A stretch of DNA of 64,000 nucleotides. It comes from Narthecium ossifragum (lineage: Eukaryota; Streptophyta; Magnoliopsida; Dioscoreales; Nartheciaceae). Below, piece by piece: positions 1 to 11,400 of this stretch (positions are counted from its first letter, which is position 1; every line of letters begins with the position of its first letter). The DNA lies in contig OY986968.1 in the NCBI GenBank assembly GCA_963920575.1, positions 10,722,837 through 10,786,836 on the forward strand. The letters run 5' to 3'. The notes beneath the pieces were generated by a model. It searched no databases, was not told where the DNA came from, and worked only from the letters and a program-made list of their open reading frames with translations. A program made the position numbers and the translations under genes.

Positions 1-1956
1 CGGAATTGTTCCGATCGGTCGGATCTGAGCGAGATCCGTCGCTCGGGGCAGTGTCAGAAAGTGTATCCACTTGCTTACCGTTCCTTAAGGTTACTACAGC
101 TTGTGCACTTTCAAAATTCTGGTTATCAATATGGTGCAAGGCCCTGGGATTTGTAACTGGTTGACTAGGTAAATGACCATCTTCTCGCTTATACACCGTG
201 GTAGCCACTTTCCCTAATTGTATCTCTATTTTGGATATAGATTGCGATTGTGAGGCTACAGTTCTTCCAATTTTATCAATGTTAGCATTCATGTTGGCAA
301 GTGTACTCATGATTGTGTCCAAAGCTGAGTCAGAGGATGCTTGTGGATGAGGTTGGGGTGCAGTTTGTTGATATGGTGCAGAGTACCCTGGGGTTGGGAT
401 TTGTAGAAGGCCTAGATGGGTAGCGATTAGAAGAAGCATTAGAAGAACTACTCTGTCCTTGGAAAGTACTAGACTGTTGGGGTGGTTTCCACCTAAAGTT
501 GGGATGGTTCCGCCAACCTGGATTATACGTATTTGAATACGGATTATTTTTAGGTTTAGTGAAACCATACGCCGTGTTTGCTTGCTCCTGAACAAATTTA
601 GGAAACGATGGAGCCAGGGGACAGTCGACAATGTGATGTTCGAGACTAGAGCACAGTACACATGTTTGAGGTTGATCTTGATATGGTGGAGGTGCAGGTG
701 ATTGACTCACTTCCAATTTATCAAACTTTTTGTTAAGGAGGGCTATTTGGGTAGTAATGGCTTCTAATACAGAAAGTTCAAAGGTTCCTTTAGTTGTAGG
801 CCGACTTCTAGGGGTTGTGTATTGTTGTTGGGAATCAATGGAAATTTATTCATAAAGGTTCCAAAGCTCATCATCATCTTTATCTAAAGGAATACCCCCG
901 CAACAAGCTTCAACCCTAGTTTTACATCTTTCATTAAGGCCTCTATAAAACTTATGGGTTAATTCCCACTTATCAATATCATGATGGGGACATTTTCTTA
1001 AAAGGTCTTTAAATCTATCCCATGCATCATGAAAGGACTCATCTTCATATTGAACAAAGGTAAGGATTTCAGTCCGAAATTTCTCAGTTTTAATTATGGG
1101 GAAGAATTTCCTTAAAATTGCCTCTTGAAGTTGGTCCCAAGTTGTGATTGAGTGTGGAGGTAAACATTGAAGCCAGTGTTTAGCTTTATCCTTCAAAGAG
1201 AATGGGAAAAGTTTTAACTTAAAGGCATCATCATTAAAGTTCTCCATTTTTAGTGTAGCGATGGTATCGATAAAATTGTGAATGTGCTCATATGGGTCCC
1301 CATTACTTAAACCATGAAAGTGGGGTAACATTTGAATCGTTTGGGGTCTAATCTCATAGTGTGAAGCTGTGATTGCGGGAGGATCAATGGAAAGAGTGTA
1401 AGTGTAGGCAGTGGGCAAGAAGTGATTTCTCAAAGGAACACGTTGTACCCCCCATTGTTATTATTATTATCCTCCCTTCCCATATTAGCATTAGGGTTGA
1501 TGACATGTCCCTCATTTTCAGCCATGGTGACAAAGGTCTCGTGAATAGATTGCAAGTTACTCAAAGATTGTTGACCTAAGGCTCTAGCTTTTCGGAGTGT
1601 AGTTTCTAGTTCTAGATCCAAAGGTTCCAGTGGGGTATTTAAGGATCGTCTACCTTGCATGCAAGATCACACACAAAAAGAGAAAAAGAAAATAGAAGAT
1701 TCGGAGGAGAGGACAAAACTCGGCAAACAACAATTGAAACGAAAAGGTTTGAAGCAAAAAGGCTTAGCTGACTGCGCAGTTCCGACCGGTCGGTTTCTAG
1801 TCCGATCGGTCGCTCCAGGTCGTAAGCTCCTTCAATCGAAGTCCACTTCAAAGCAGATGGATCAATCCGATCGATCGGATTCAAGTCCGACCGATCGTTC
1901 CAGGTGTCTTGCGAGTTGTGTTTTTCTTCAAGAAAAATCTGTTCCAATGCTGCCAA
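1..1956 (-). pseudogene. Ty3/gypsy gag remnant (element A)
   Basis: Gag of a minus-strand LTR retrotransposon whose pol lies beyond the left edge. Reading right to left, an N-terminal piece (1430-1660) rich in Asn ends in a run of six G on the coding strand, near 1448-1453. The frame shifts there into the retrotransposon gag domain (846-1433), which contains the conserved stretches FPFSLKDKAKHWL and AWDRFKDLLRKCPHH. That piece ends in a stop at about 846. The next piece (330-716) holds a CCHC zinc knuckle of C-X2-C-X4-H-X4-C form (CVLCSSLEHHIVDC) followed by NPYSNTYNPGWRNHPNFRW, a block typical of Athila/Tat-type gag. Gag packages element RNA into particles. The frameshift and stop mean this copy is dead. 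Two 20-bp-pitch palindrome pairs lie at 1784-1811 and 1869-1896, and another at 13-40. Family assignment is firm; clade assignment is inferred. Confidence 0.8.
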
Positions 1957-2083
1957 AATTCAAGAAAATTGTCAGAAAATTCGTAAAAAGTGTAAAATAA
2001 AGAAAAGGAAAAATCAGAAAGATAAAAATCTAACTAAGCAAAGAAAATGAGTTAAGAGAAAATCGATTAGTTAACCGTCGAAT

Positions 2084-2101
2084 TCCCCGGCAACGGCGCC
2101 A
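2084..2101 (-). other. Primer-binding site of element A (tRNA-Asp type)
   Basis: The plus strand reads TCCCCGGCAACGGCGCCA, the 3' end of plant tRNA-Asp including CCA, so the minus strand is the complementary primer-binding site. It lies five bases from the LTR edge at 2107, which fixes the element's orientation as minus. Confidence 0.85.
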
Positions 2102-2106
2102 AACAT

Positions 2107-3685
2107 TGATCGCTCGCGAACGTTGTCGTTAAAACGTTGATAACCTCAATCAAATCTTAAATTTATATCCTTATTCAATCACTAATACTACTAAGTAGAC
2201 TAGTGGTGAAATCCGGAGTCGAACCATAAGGAATTACTAGGAAAAACAAAATCAATTCTCAAAACTCTTGATCTAAACCAAACACTTCAATAATTGATTG
2301 ATCTAACTGAAACTATCTAAGAAAGCAAAAGAAAATATTAAGGTTTTAATTAGATGGAAAAAGATGTCTTAGGAAATACACAATCCACCCTAGTTTCACC
2401 CTTAATCTTCCATAGTTATCATCTTGATCAATTCTCTAAGCATTATGGATCGTATGGCTACAAGCTCACACGAATCCCTAAAAGAAGGTTTTATGTTTCC
2501 TACGACATAACCTATCTTTGTTTGGCATAAATCATCTTCGGTCCTACCATTATCTTAAGTTATTCTACTCCTAATGACCTTAGCATGACTTATCTTCACG
2601 TAGCATAGATTATCTCAAAGGTAAATCACAAACCACATGAAAACTATCTCACGAATCTCTACAATCAAGTACAACAATCATGTAGGACTAAGAATACGTC
2701 AACGGAACTCTGTTCCTTCAAATCTATAATCATTAAAATCATATTCATGAGATTATACGTAGAAAAGTTCACAAAAATCCAACTAAGAAAGATCAAAAGT
2801 TACACTAAGGTTTCATGGTATTCCTAAGAACAAGAAACCTAGCCACTCATCTTTTGGAAATAAGCCATAGGTGTAGAAGATGAAGCCGTCGATCCCCCCG
2901 AAAAGAACGCCATCTTCGGATTCTTCACCGTCTTCTCTATCAAGTTATTTCTCTCCAAAAGACTCTTTTGGGGGCTGGAAATTTCGGCCAAAAGACTCCC
3001 TTTTATATCCCCCAAAACCCTAACCCGAAATTAGAATTTAATTAGGACTTAAATATCTGGTTTTCCTATTTTTCGTACTTGCCACGTCATCATTACCGAT
3101 CGATCGAACTAAACACCGATCCATCGCACTGCCCAGTCATCTACTACATCATCAGTTTCCTTATTCTTCAATTTCTACTCGGAATTCTGATTTGTAGTCA
3201 ATTCTGAAGCTAATCTGTATGGCATCTGGGAAAGTCTTCAACAGGAAAGTTCTAGATCTAGAAGTTTTCTATCGTCTCCAAAATATTTCATAATATTCTA
3301 ATTTATATAGAATATTTGGAGAATATTCTCTTCAGCATCGAAGGAGCAGCTTTTTAATTTGTAAAGCTTCATCTATTCTTCAAACTGTCATCATACCATC
3401 AGGAATCTCGCAATATGTCCAACCGCAACATTGTAGATCTCTGTGTCTTCTACAATTTCCCAAAGTTTCAGAATATTTGGAGTTTCAGAGAATATCTGAC
3501 GAATATTTTCCCAATGGTCGACGAAGCTATATTTTTCTTCATTTCAGCCGAATTTCTTGTATTTCTTCTCGAACCATGATTAAATCTGAAATCAACTAAT
3601 AAATCATCAAATACACCTACTCTAGGCCTAACAAAGGTAATTTAAGAGGTTTAATTAGGAATAATTAGTGACTTATCAATCATCA
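2107..3685 (-). mobile_element. 5' LTR of Ty3 element A
   Basis: On the minus strand the LTR begins TGATGATTGATAAGTCAC and ends GCGAGCGATCA, giving the expected TG...CA borders. It is about 1579 bp. The same family recurs in the opposite orientation as a solo LTR at 57766-59205; for example, both share TTGTTAGGCCTAGAGTAG and the U5 end AACGTTTTAACGAC. A palindrome pair at 20-bp pitch (3098, 3118) lies within it. The flank at 3686 continues as family C LTR sequence, so the element is nested. Confidence 0.8.
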
Positions 3686-4385
3686 CGCCACCTACGCATT
3701 TATTGTGATGCAATCCAACAGTATGAGACTCGATGCGTCGAGCTCTACTCTGTCACACAATCCTAGGATAAGCAACCTCGAGGTCGAGGCACTCCACTAG
3801 GGCATCGATCTCGGAGCCAAACAATCTCGAGGTTGCATCGCCAATATAAAATCAACATCCCGGAACCAAGCGACCTCTAGGTCGAACTCGGAGACGCATG
3901 ACCTCAAGGTCGAGGCACTCTAGGAAATCGCTATTACTGAAGTCGAGCGACCTCGAGGTCGAACTCTTTATGAAATCACCTAGACTTTACCCCCACAACC
4001 CCACTAAAGGTGGAAGAATAGGGAGTGGAGCCAAGCAGTTATCCCAGGTGGGTTACATGTCAAGACGACAGACCCAACCCACAATGAACACCACCGAAGT
4101 CATGGGTCATGGGGAACGAACGGTGGTTAGCCAAGTAGCTGATCTATTGTTTTTATTTATTTTCCTACTTTCCTTAACTCTAGGAGTAGCATAATCGTCA
4201 TTAGGAGTAATCTAATCATTCAAAATCTATAAAGATCAGTATTTAGATTTAAGTGTTTGTTTCTCTAAAAAGTCGTCTTAATTGAGTTACTGCTGAATCC
4301 ACATTCTTCTGATAACTCTGTGCTACGGTTGGCACACCTTACGTGCCTGGCGACCACGTATCCAGCTCGGGTATTTTTTTTAGCA
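3686..4385 (+). mobile_element. Partial LTR of family C, interrupted by element A
   Basis: This matches 49363-50288 in order and orientation. Shared landmarks are ATTGTGATGCAATCCAACA-like sequence, repeated CGACCTCGAGGTCGA, the block GGGAGTGGAGCCAA, and the 3' end CTGGCGACCACGTATCCA...TTTTTAGCA. The left part is missing because element A inserted there. No internal sequence follows, so this is a solo or truncated LTR. Five variants of the CTCGAGG palindrome lie at about 3773-3960. Confidence 0.7.
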
Positions 4386-4390
4386 ACAGG

Positions 4391-4425
4391 TACGTGTGCG
4401 TGTGTGTGTGTGTATATATATATAC
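4391..4425. repeat. (TG)n/(TA)n microsatellite
   Basis: A run of TG dinucleotides passes into TA dinucleotides. It sits at the edge of the family C LTR and leads into ACTAGGGAATACCCGTGCC, a phrase seen at the ends of many small plant elements. Confidence 0.8.
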
Positions 4426-4989
4426 TAGGGAATACCCGTGCCTACGACACGGATATTTAGGGTTTCCTTCAAAAAATTTGACAAAACCTCTCCTGTACCG
4501 AGAGCAAAATGAGACAATTTACAACATTTTTCGAATATAAAAATTAAATAACAGTTTAAAAGGGGCAAACTTTATCCCCATAAACTACACAAACCACAAA
4601 ATTCTTCAAATACAACATTATCCCCCCAAAACACAACGTCAAAAAAAAATACATAGATTCTGATTTCACATTATCCCCAAAGCCAACGCCCTCGACCGCC
4701 CAGAAACCAAAGTCACCTTCGAGTCCCTCGGCCGCTTCTTCCAGGTACGCTACTCACTGTGAATCTGATGACGACACGACAAAACGCCACCCCAAGCTCC
4801 CCTAGATCTCCCTCTCTCTCGATAGCCTAGCTCCTACGCACTGCGAGCCATGACACCTCCGAGCACACCACACGTCGCTGCCCCATTCGAGATCACACAT
4901 CCGTGATCACTATCAAATCTGACGAATCGTGAGCTCTACACCGCCTCCATGCTTCGACGCCTCGACGTAAATTGTTCATGCCAATCTGA
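4426..4989. other. Non-coding stretch, possible transposon-carried DNA
   Basis: It starts with CTAGGGAATACCCGTGCC and is followed by AT-rich DNA. From 4680 it becomes C-rich and exon-like. A short open stretch at about 4690-4745 on the plus strand ends at a possible splice donor (CAGGTACGC), but I do not recognise the encoded peptide. With the GH17 fragment beside it, this could be captured gene DNA in a Helitron-like element. No diagnostic Helitron end was confirmed. Confidence 0.3.
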
Positions 4990-5187
4990 TTAAGGAGGGA
5001 TTTCCCAACACAAACTTCGGACCACAGGAGCGGAGGTGGCAAGGCCGGCGTTGTAGGTCATGGTGAGGTCGGGGTGGAAGAGGCCAAAGGACCACTCTGA
5101 GAGTGGCCCCGGCTTGAGTTCCTCGTCGTAGAGGGCAAAGATGTAGGTGTCGACGGACTTCCCCGGCATCAGCGACATCCCGACCAT
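4990..5187 (-). pseudogene. GH17 beta-1,3-glucanase fragment
   Basis: The 65-codon open stretch carries a C-terminal block of plant glucan endo-1,3-beta-glucosidases (glycoside hydrolase family 17): MPGKSVDTYIFALYDEELK, then KPGP, then FGLFHPDLTMTYNAGL. Intact family members are several hundred residues, secreted or GPI-anchored, and hydrolyse callose or fungal glucan. Here the catalytic half is absent, there is no signal peptide, and both flanks are transposon sequence. It is a gene fragment, either captured by a transposon or left by deletion. Family recognition comes from the motif alone and I am fairly sure of it. Confidence 0.65.
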
Positions 5188-5531
5188 GGAGGGATCTTAA
5201 TCAATGATTTGAACTCTCTTCTAATAAATTAATGAAAAAAAACTGCTAGGTTATTTATTGTCCAAAAAATAAAATGTTAAAAGAATTCTTTTAAAAAACA
5301 CATACATTAAAAAATGCTAGATTAAATCCAAAATCAACAATTACACATCTAAAAATGTAATTAAAAAATGGTAGAGGGGGATGAGAGAAGGCTGAAGGGG
5401 AGGTGGCGGAGGCGGAAGAGGGAGTCGGTGACAGGGGGCGCGGGGCGCCCGCGAGGTCGCCGTGGCCGATGGCGTCGAGGTGGCGGAGGCGGAGGAGGGG
5501 GAGGCCGCGGGTGACAGGGGGCGCAGGGTGA
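5188..5531. other. AT-rich then GC-rich spacer left of element B
   Basis: 5190-5370 is AT-rich with no coding signal. 5380-5530 is a GC-rich, purine-biased stretch in which TGACAGGGGGCGC occurs twice (about 5430 and 5510). Open frames across it are compositional. Element B's LTR starts at 5532. Confidence 0.5.
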
Positions 5532-7350
5532 TGTCGCTCAAATGTGTCACGCACAGCGGTCGCGGTGCATTACAGCATAAGAGAGGTCGAATCCCACAGT
5601 GAGACAAGCAGGAAAGATCCAGAAACACAGATAACAATGCATTGAAAACAATCAAGAGCGATGAAAGTTAAGAAAATAGATCGAAGATGTAATGGTAAGA
5701 TAAAGTTAATGAAAGAAATCATGATTTGAATGAGGCTAGGCTTCAGGAATCACTTTACTCAGATTTAGGTTCTTCTCTTCTCAATGGTTCATATGATACT
5801 CAGTCAAGGGATTCACATCCCAATCACCTTAACCGGAGGATATAGAATTATGAATCTGATAAAATATAAATATCTCTTCCTATGATTGGTTTTTCCTTTT
5901 TATAGTTCTAACTTCATCCAACCAAACCTAAGAATACACGATACCGGCTGTCATTACAGGCAACGCGCAGCAAAAGTTCATCGGGACAAAGCCCTAAGTC
6001 TAACCGGATCCCTAAGAATACACAATACCAACTCTCACAATCGGCAATGTATAGCAAAGATCTCACGGGATAGAGCCCCAACCTTGTCTTACCAGATCCC
6101 TAAGAATATACAATACCAGCTGTCACTACGGGCAATGTATAGCAAAGGTCTCGCAAGACTCGGTAGGAGAATCAAAAGAGAAGACTATGGGATTATAAGA
6201 TCATGAAAGAAGCATGACTGGATTCATAATATTAATCATCCACATAGAAATCTATAATCTGAAAATAATATTTAAAGATCCAATACATAGAAAAGAGTTT
6301 AACAATGAAAATTAAAAACTATGAACCATTGTTGGAGAAGAAGCCCTAATCCTCGCTAGATCATCCGTCCGCCATGCCCGCGGATTACTCGGCCATGGAT
6401 GGAGATGTCTTCATCTTCTTCCCTTGGAAAACATCCAGAAAGAGCCTCCAAAAACGTCCAAGAAGTCCCCCTCAAACCCTAGAAAGAGTCTTATTTATAG
6501 CCCCAAAGTCTCTCCATCAACGGATTTGATCTAAACCATTGATTTAATTCACTGGGAACGTTCGATCGATCCTTCTCGGGGTGTTGGATCGATCGGATGC
6601 GTTAAAATCTTCAACTTCTAACTTCGCTCGTGTCCGATCGATCGGACTAAGGGAGTCGGATCGATCGATTTCGTAAAAATCCTTCGTCTCTGGCTCTTCC
6701 CGAGTTCGATCGATGGATGGATCGATTGAACTGTGTTCCTCTAGAAAGCATACGTTCTGTCACCCTTTAATTCCCAAGTCCGATCGATCAGATTATGAGT
6801 GTTGGATCGATCGGTTGAGTAAAAATCCGCTGTTTTTGGCTTTTTCCGAGTCCGATCGATCGGACCATTGGTGTCGGATCGATCGGACCCCATAGGAGCG
6901 ATGGAGGGATCGATCGGACCCCTTATGGCTGAAAAATGCATGTTCTGTCACGTTTCTGCGTGGTCCGATCGATCGGCGGATCGCTCGGACTTCCAGCTTA
7001 TGTTCCTTTCTGCCATTCAGACTGCACCATCGGTACTGAAATTGCCGTAACTTCCTCTAGAAAACTCGGAATCGTGAACTGTAAAATTCTCCAGAATCTA
7101 CACTTCAAGAACTTTCCAACCATATATGGCACATTATCTGGTTCTTCATGAGCAGGTACAGATTAATTTTTGAAGTTGATCCATATACTCTTTTCAGCTT
7201 CTTTTAGCTCCAATTTCCTACATTTTCCAAACAACCATGTGAAGCAACATATAGATATAAAAATAGTAATAAAGATGCTGATTAAGGATAATAATCTAGC
7301 AATTGAGATGGTTATAAGGTTGTTCAGAGTGCACTTTCATGCACTCATCA
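5532..7350 (-). repeat. 3' LTR of element B
   Basis: On the minus strand it begins TGATGAGTGCATGAAAGTGC and ends TTGAGCGACA. The polypurine tract abuts its start at 7351. An internal array at 6564-6986 has units of about 72 bp, most containing two GATCGATC palindromes 23 bp apart. The copy at 13201 is nearly identical. Confidence 0.85.
6564..6986. repeat. Array of paired GATCGATC palindromes in LTR B
   Basis: Octamers start at 6564/6587, 6636/6659, 6782/6805 and 6854/6877, every pair exactly 23 bp apart. Degenerate pairs sit at 6708/6720 and 6967/6979. Unit starts are spaced 72, 72, 74, 72 and 113 bp. The typical unit reads TCCGATCGATCGGAC, about six bases, then GTCGGATCGATCGG. The same array starts again in the right LTR at about 14230 and is cut off by the gap. 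Confidence 0.85.
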
Positions 7351-7361
7351 CACCCCCCAAC
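7351..7361 (-). other. Polypurine tract of element B
   Basis: The minus strand reads GGTTGGGGGGTG directly before the LTR start TGATGAG. This is the expected place and composition for the plus-strand DNA primer of an LTR retrotransposon. Confidence 0.75.
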
Positions 7362-8449
7362 CAGCTTATTGCTAGTCTCTAGCAATTCAAAGCGCATAGA
7401 ATATAATTAAGCACACTAACGGTTCAAGGATGTAGACATGCATGATAAAAATTCTACCTTATCAAGTCGATAGTGTTTTATGCAGTACAGAGCATGGGAA
7501 CTTCTTATACTCATACATATACTACCAACACATGAAATCAACTTCACATCAAACATGCTAATCACCATCCAGAAGAACACATGTGACGTGACAAATAAAT
7601 GTTACGTGCAGAGGCAACTTCTACCCACCATTAGTCCAAACACACTACTATCTTCATGACCAATCATCCAACCCTCGCACTTTAAGTATAGCATGCTCTT
7701 TCTTTGTTTTTTTTCCCAACTATCAGACATTTTGCCTTTTTACGCGAGCACTCTCCGCTTCTTGAGGCGTAGAGACCCGGTTACTTAGCAAAACACTTAG
7801 TAGTTTTTTTTTTTTTCTCTATAAGTGGTTCTACCTTTTTACGCGAGCTCCCTGCTTCCTGAGGCAAGAACACCCGGTTACTCAGTAGATCACTTAATAG
7901 TTGTTTAGGCACAGCTTTATCAAGCTCCAGAACTTTTTCTGTTTTTTTTTCTGCATGCAATACTCAACACTAGCTAATGTTGAAATCATGGTCTCGATGG
8001 ACAATAGCATGCTCATTCCTCTAGTGAGTATAATTACCACTGCACATAAAGTGTTCGTGTGTGAATCACATGATGTTATAGTTTCAGCTTATCACGCATG
8101 TAATAAATGTATTGGTCAATCCATATGAAAGCAACATGCATAATAAGCATAAAAATTTCAGCTCATGTACACTTTCTAGTAACATAATCAATTCAACACT
8201 ATTAAACTCAATAAGGTAGCATGCATAAGGTCATGCATGCCTACACCCCCCAACCTGAAATTCACATTGTCCTCAATGTGTACTAATCATGTAAATAAGC
8301 AGAAGGGTGTTGGCTGAATTTTCATATATGACAGAAATAAAAATAGGAAATCGAAATAAGAGCGAGGCCACCTGACAGAATATCGATTATCTCCTCAAGG
8401 CTCCTCATGGTGGCCGAATTTCTCATCTCCAGAATAGTGGTCGAATTTC
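7362..8449 (-). other. 3' non-coding region of element B
   Basis: No coding frame is recognisable. Two related modules centred on CCCGGTTACT (7776 and 7873, 97 bp apart) each follow a TTTTTACGCGAGC...CTTGAGGC-like block. A second polypurine stretch at 8243-8249 on the minus strand is preceded by GAGGACAATGTGAATTTC. A comparable arrangement occurs in element D at 52866-53430. The role is unknown; position suggests cis-acting replication or packaging signals. Confidence 0.5.
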
Positions 8450-11400
8450 TCAAGCAAGGCAAACGGTGGTCCAACATCCTAAGAAATAAGGGAGCAAACA
8501 AAAACAAATGAAAACAAAAGCAAACAAACTAAAACAAACTATCCTAATCAAAAAGGGAAACATAGTAGGCCAGTTAAAACCACATTGAAGAATTTTAGCA
8601 GCAGTCTTTTTCATCGAAAAATGGCCTCCACATGCATGAGAGTGACAGAATGTAATGATGCTTTCGATTTCATAATCAGGGACACACCGGCGCATAAGCT
8701 GTTCAGGACAATACTTAAACAGACAAGGATCATCCCAATAAAATTTCTTTACCTCAACAAAGAACCTACGCTTATCCTGCGCACTCCAAAAGGAAGGGAT
8801 CTCACCTGTTGCTAAGTAATTAACAATGTGCGCATACCAGGGCAGCCGTGCAACTGAAAAGAGTTGCTCATTAGGGAAGTCATCCATAATTGGTGGCTCA
8901 TTTTCTACTACTTCCACCATCAACCTTGATAGGTGATCAGCGACAACGTTCTCCACGCCCTTTTTATCTTTGATGGAGATATCGAATTCCTGTAAGATTA
9001 ATATCCAACGAATTAGGCGCGCTTTAGCATCCTTCTTGGTGAGAAGGTACTTAAGCGCGGCATGATCAGTGAAAATAGTAATGGGAGAACCAATCAAATA
9101 AGCACGAAACTTGTCTAATGCAAAGACTATAGCCAATAGTTCTTTCTCAGTGGTAGAATAATTCATCTGTGCATTATTCAAAGTTCGGCTAGCATAATGA
9201 ATAACATGAGGTTTACCATCTTTTCGCTATCCTAAAACAGCTCCCACAGCAAAATCACTTGCATCACACATCAATTCAAAAGGAAGGCTCAATCGGGTGG
9301 TTGCACAATAGGTGCGGAAGTCAATTTATCAATCAAGGTTTGAAAAGCCTTCTGACAATCAATAGTCCACTCAAAAGGGGTATCCTTTATCAACAGATTA
9401 CATAAAGGACGAGCAATGGCAGAAAAATTTTGAATGAATCTCCTGTAAAAACCAGCATGCCCTAAAAAGGATCTAACATCTTTAACGGTCTTTGGCACAG
9501 GAAGATTTGAGATGAGATCGATTTTTGATCGATCTACCTCAATGCCTTTGGAAGAGACAATATGGCCCAACACAATGCCTGAGGGCACCATGAAGTGACA
9601 CTTTTCCCAATTAAGCACAAGGTTCTTCTCCTCACACCTGCTCAAGACTCTCTTTAAGTTTTGCAAGCATGCATCAAAAGTATTACCAAATACAGTCAAG
9701 TTATCCATATATACTTCCATACATTCCTCGATCATATCAGCAAACATACTCATCATGCAACGCTGAAAAGTAGCAGGAGTATTACACAATCCAAATGGCA
9801 TTCTACGGAAAGCATAAGTACCAAAAGAACATGTAAAAGTAGTTTTTTCCTGATCCTCTAAAGCAATCTCAATCTGATAATATCGAGAATAACCGTCGAG
9901 AAAACAATAAAAAGGATGTCCAGCTACTCTCTCTAAAATCTGATCTAGAAAAGGCAGTGGAAAATGATCCTTACGGGTGGCAGCATTCAATTTTCTATAA
10001 TCTATGCGCATACGCCATCCTGTCACCAATTTAGTGGGGACAAAGTCGCCACTTTCAATTTTAACAACGGTGACACCAGATTTTTTAGGCACAACCTGTG
10101 TAGGGCTCACCCATTTGCTATCAGCAATGGGGTAGATAATCCCTGCATCTAATAATTTCAACACTTCAGTTTTGACTACCTCTTTCATTGTAGGGTTCAA
10201 CCTACGCTGAGGATCCCTGCGAGGTATAGCCCCTTGTTCGAGATTAATCATATGAGAACATATCAAGGGACTAATACCTTTCAGATCTGCTATACTCCAT
10301 CCAATAGCTGATTTATGCTCATTCAAAATGCTAAGTAATTGCTCACCTTGCTCTGCAGTTAATGCCGAAGAAATAATCACTGGGTATGTATCACCTGGAC
10401 CAAGATAGGCGTGCTTTAAACCTTGAGGAAGCGGCTTCAGGTCCAGTTTGGGCGGCTCTATTGATGATGGTGTTGGTGGCTGTCCTCTTTCTAGCAGTTC
10501 TTCAAACTTCGGATTCCATGGACCTGCAAAGGAACAATGTTCCAAATTTTTACACATACCATCAACATCAACATTTTCATCCAAATCTAATTCAAGAGAA
10601 TTAATTTCAGATGTAGCAAACTCCTCTTCAGTGACCAAATCAATCTGGTAAGTCTGCTGGCATTCATCATCCTCATCAGGCTGCTTAGCAACATTAAAAA
10701 CATTAATTTCTAAAGTCATATTCCCAAAAGTTAACTTCATTAAACCATTCCTGCAATTAATTATAGCATTAGCAGTAGCAAGAAACGGTCTACCTAAAAT
10801 AATAGGAATTCTAGATACAGCAGTTACTATAGCCTGAGTATCCAAGACTAAGAAATCAACAGGATAATAAAATTTATCTATTTCAACAAGCACATCCTCA
10901 ACTACTCCTCGTAGAGTTTTCGTGGATCTATCTGCCAATTGCAAAATCACAGATGTCGACTTAATCTGTCCCAAACCAAGTTGCAAGTAAACAGAATATG
11001 GCATCAAATTAACACTCGCACCAAGATCTAATAAAGCTTGTCCTACTTCATGCTTTCTAATGAAACAAGATACAGTAGGACAGCCATGATCCTTATATTT
11101 AGGAGGAATCCTGTGCTGAAGCAATGCACTAACCTGCTCTGTTAAAAATGCAGTTTTCTTTACATGATGTCGTCTCTTCATAGTGCATAAATCTTTAATC
11201 ACTTTAGCATATGTAGGAATTTGCTTAATAACATGCAAAAGAGGAAGGTTTACCTTAACCTGCTGAAGATGCTCCAAAACTTCGCTGTTGGGCTCCATAG
11301 TAAATTTCGTGGATTTCAATGCCTGAGGGAAAGGGACACGTACCTGAAAGTCACCTGGTGTAGGACCATCTGGATGATCGGTCTCTACATGGTTCTCATC

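Noticed and set aside
2084..2101. tRNA-Asp-like sequence (also at 13175 and 55712)
   Set aside because: Only the 3' end of the tRNA is present, with no arms upstream; these are retroelement primer-binding sites.
5291..5655. Pro/Ser-rich frames on the minus strand
   Set aside because: They cross a GC-rich purine-biased stretch and the LTR B border, with no conserved motif.
8585..8815. Plus-strand frames opposite element B pol (also 9661-11451)
   Set aside because: They are antisense shadows of the recognised pol and gag frame.
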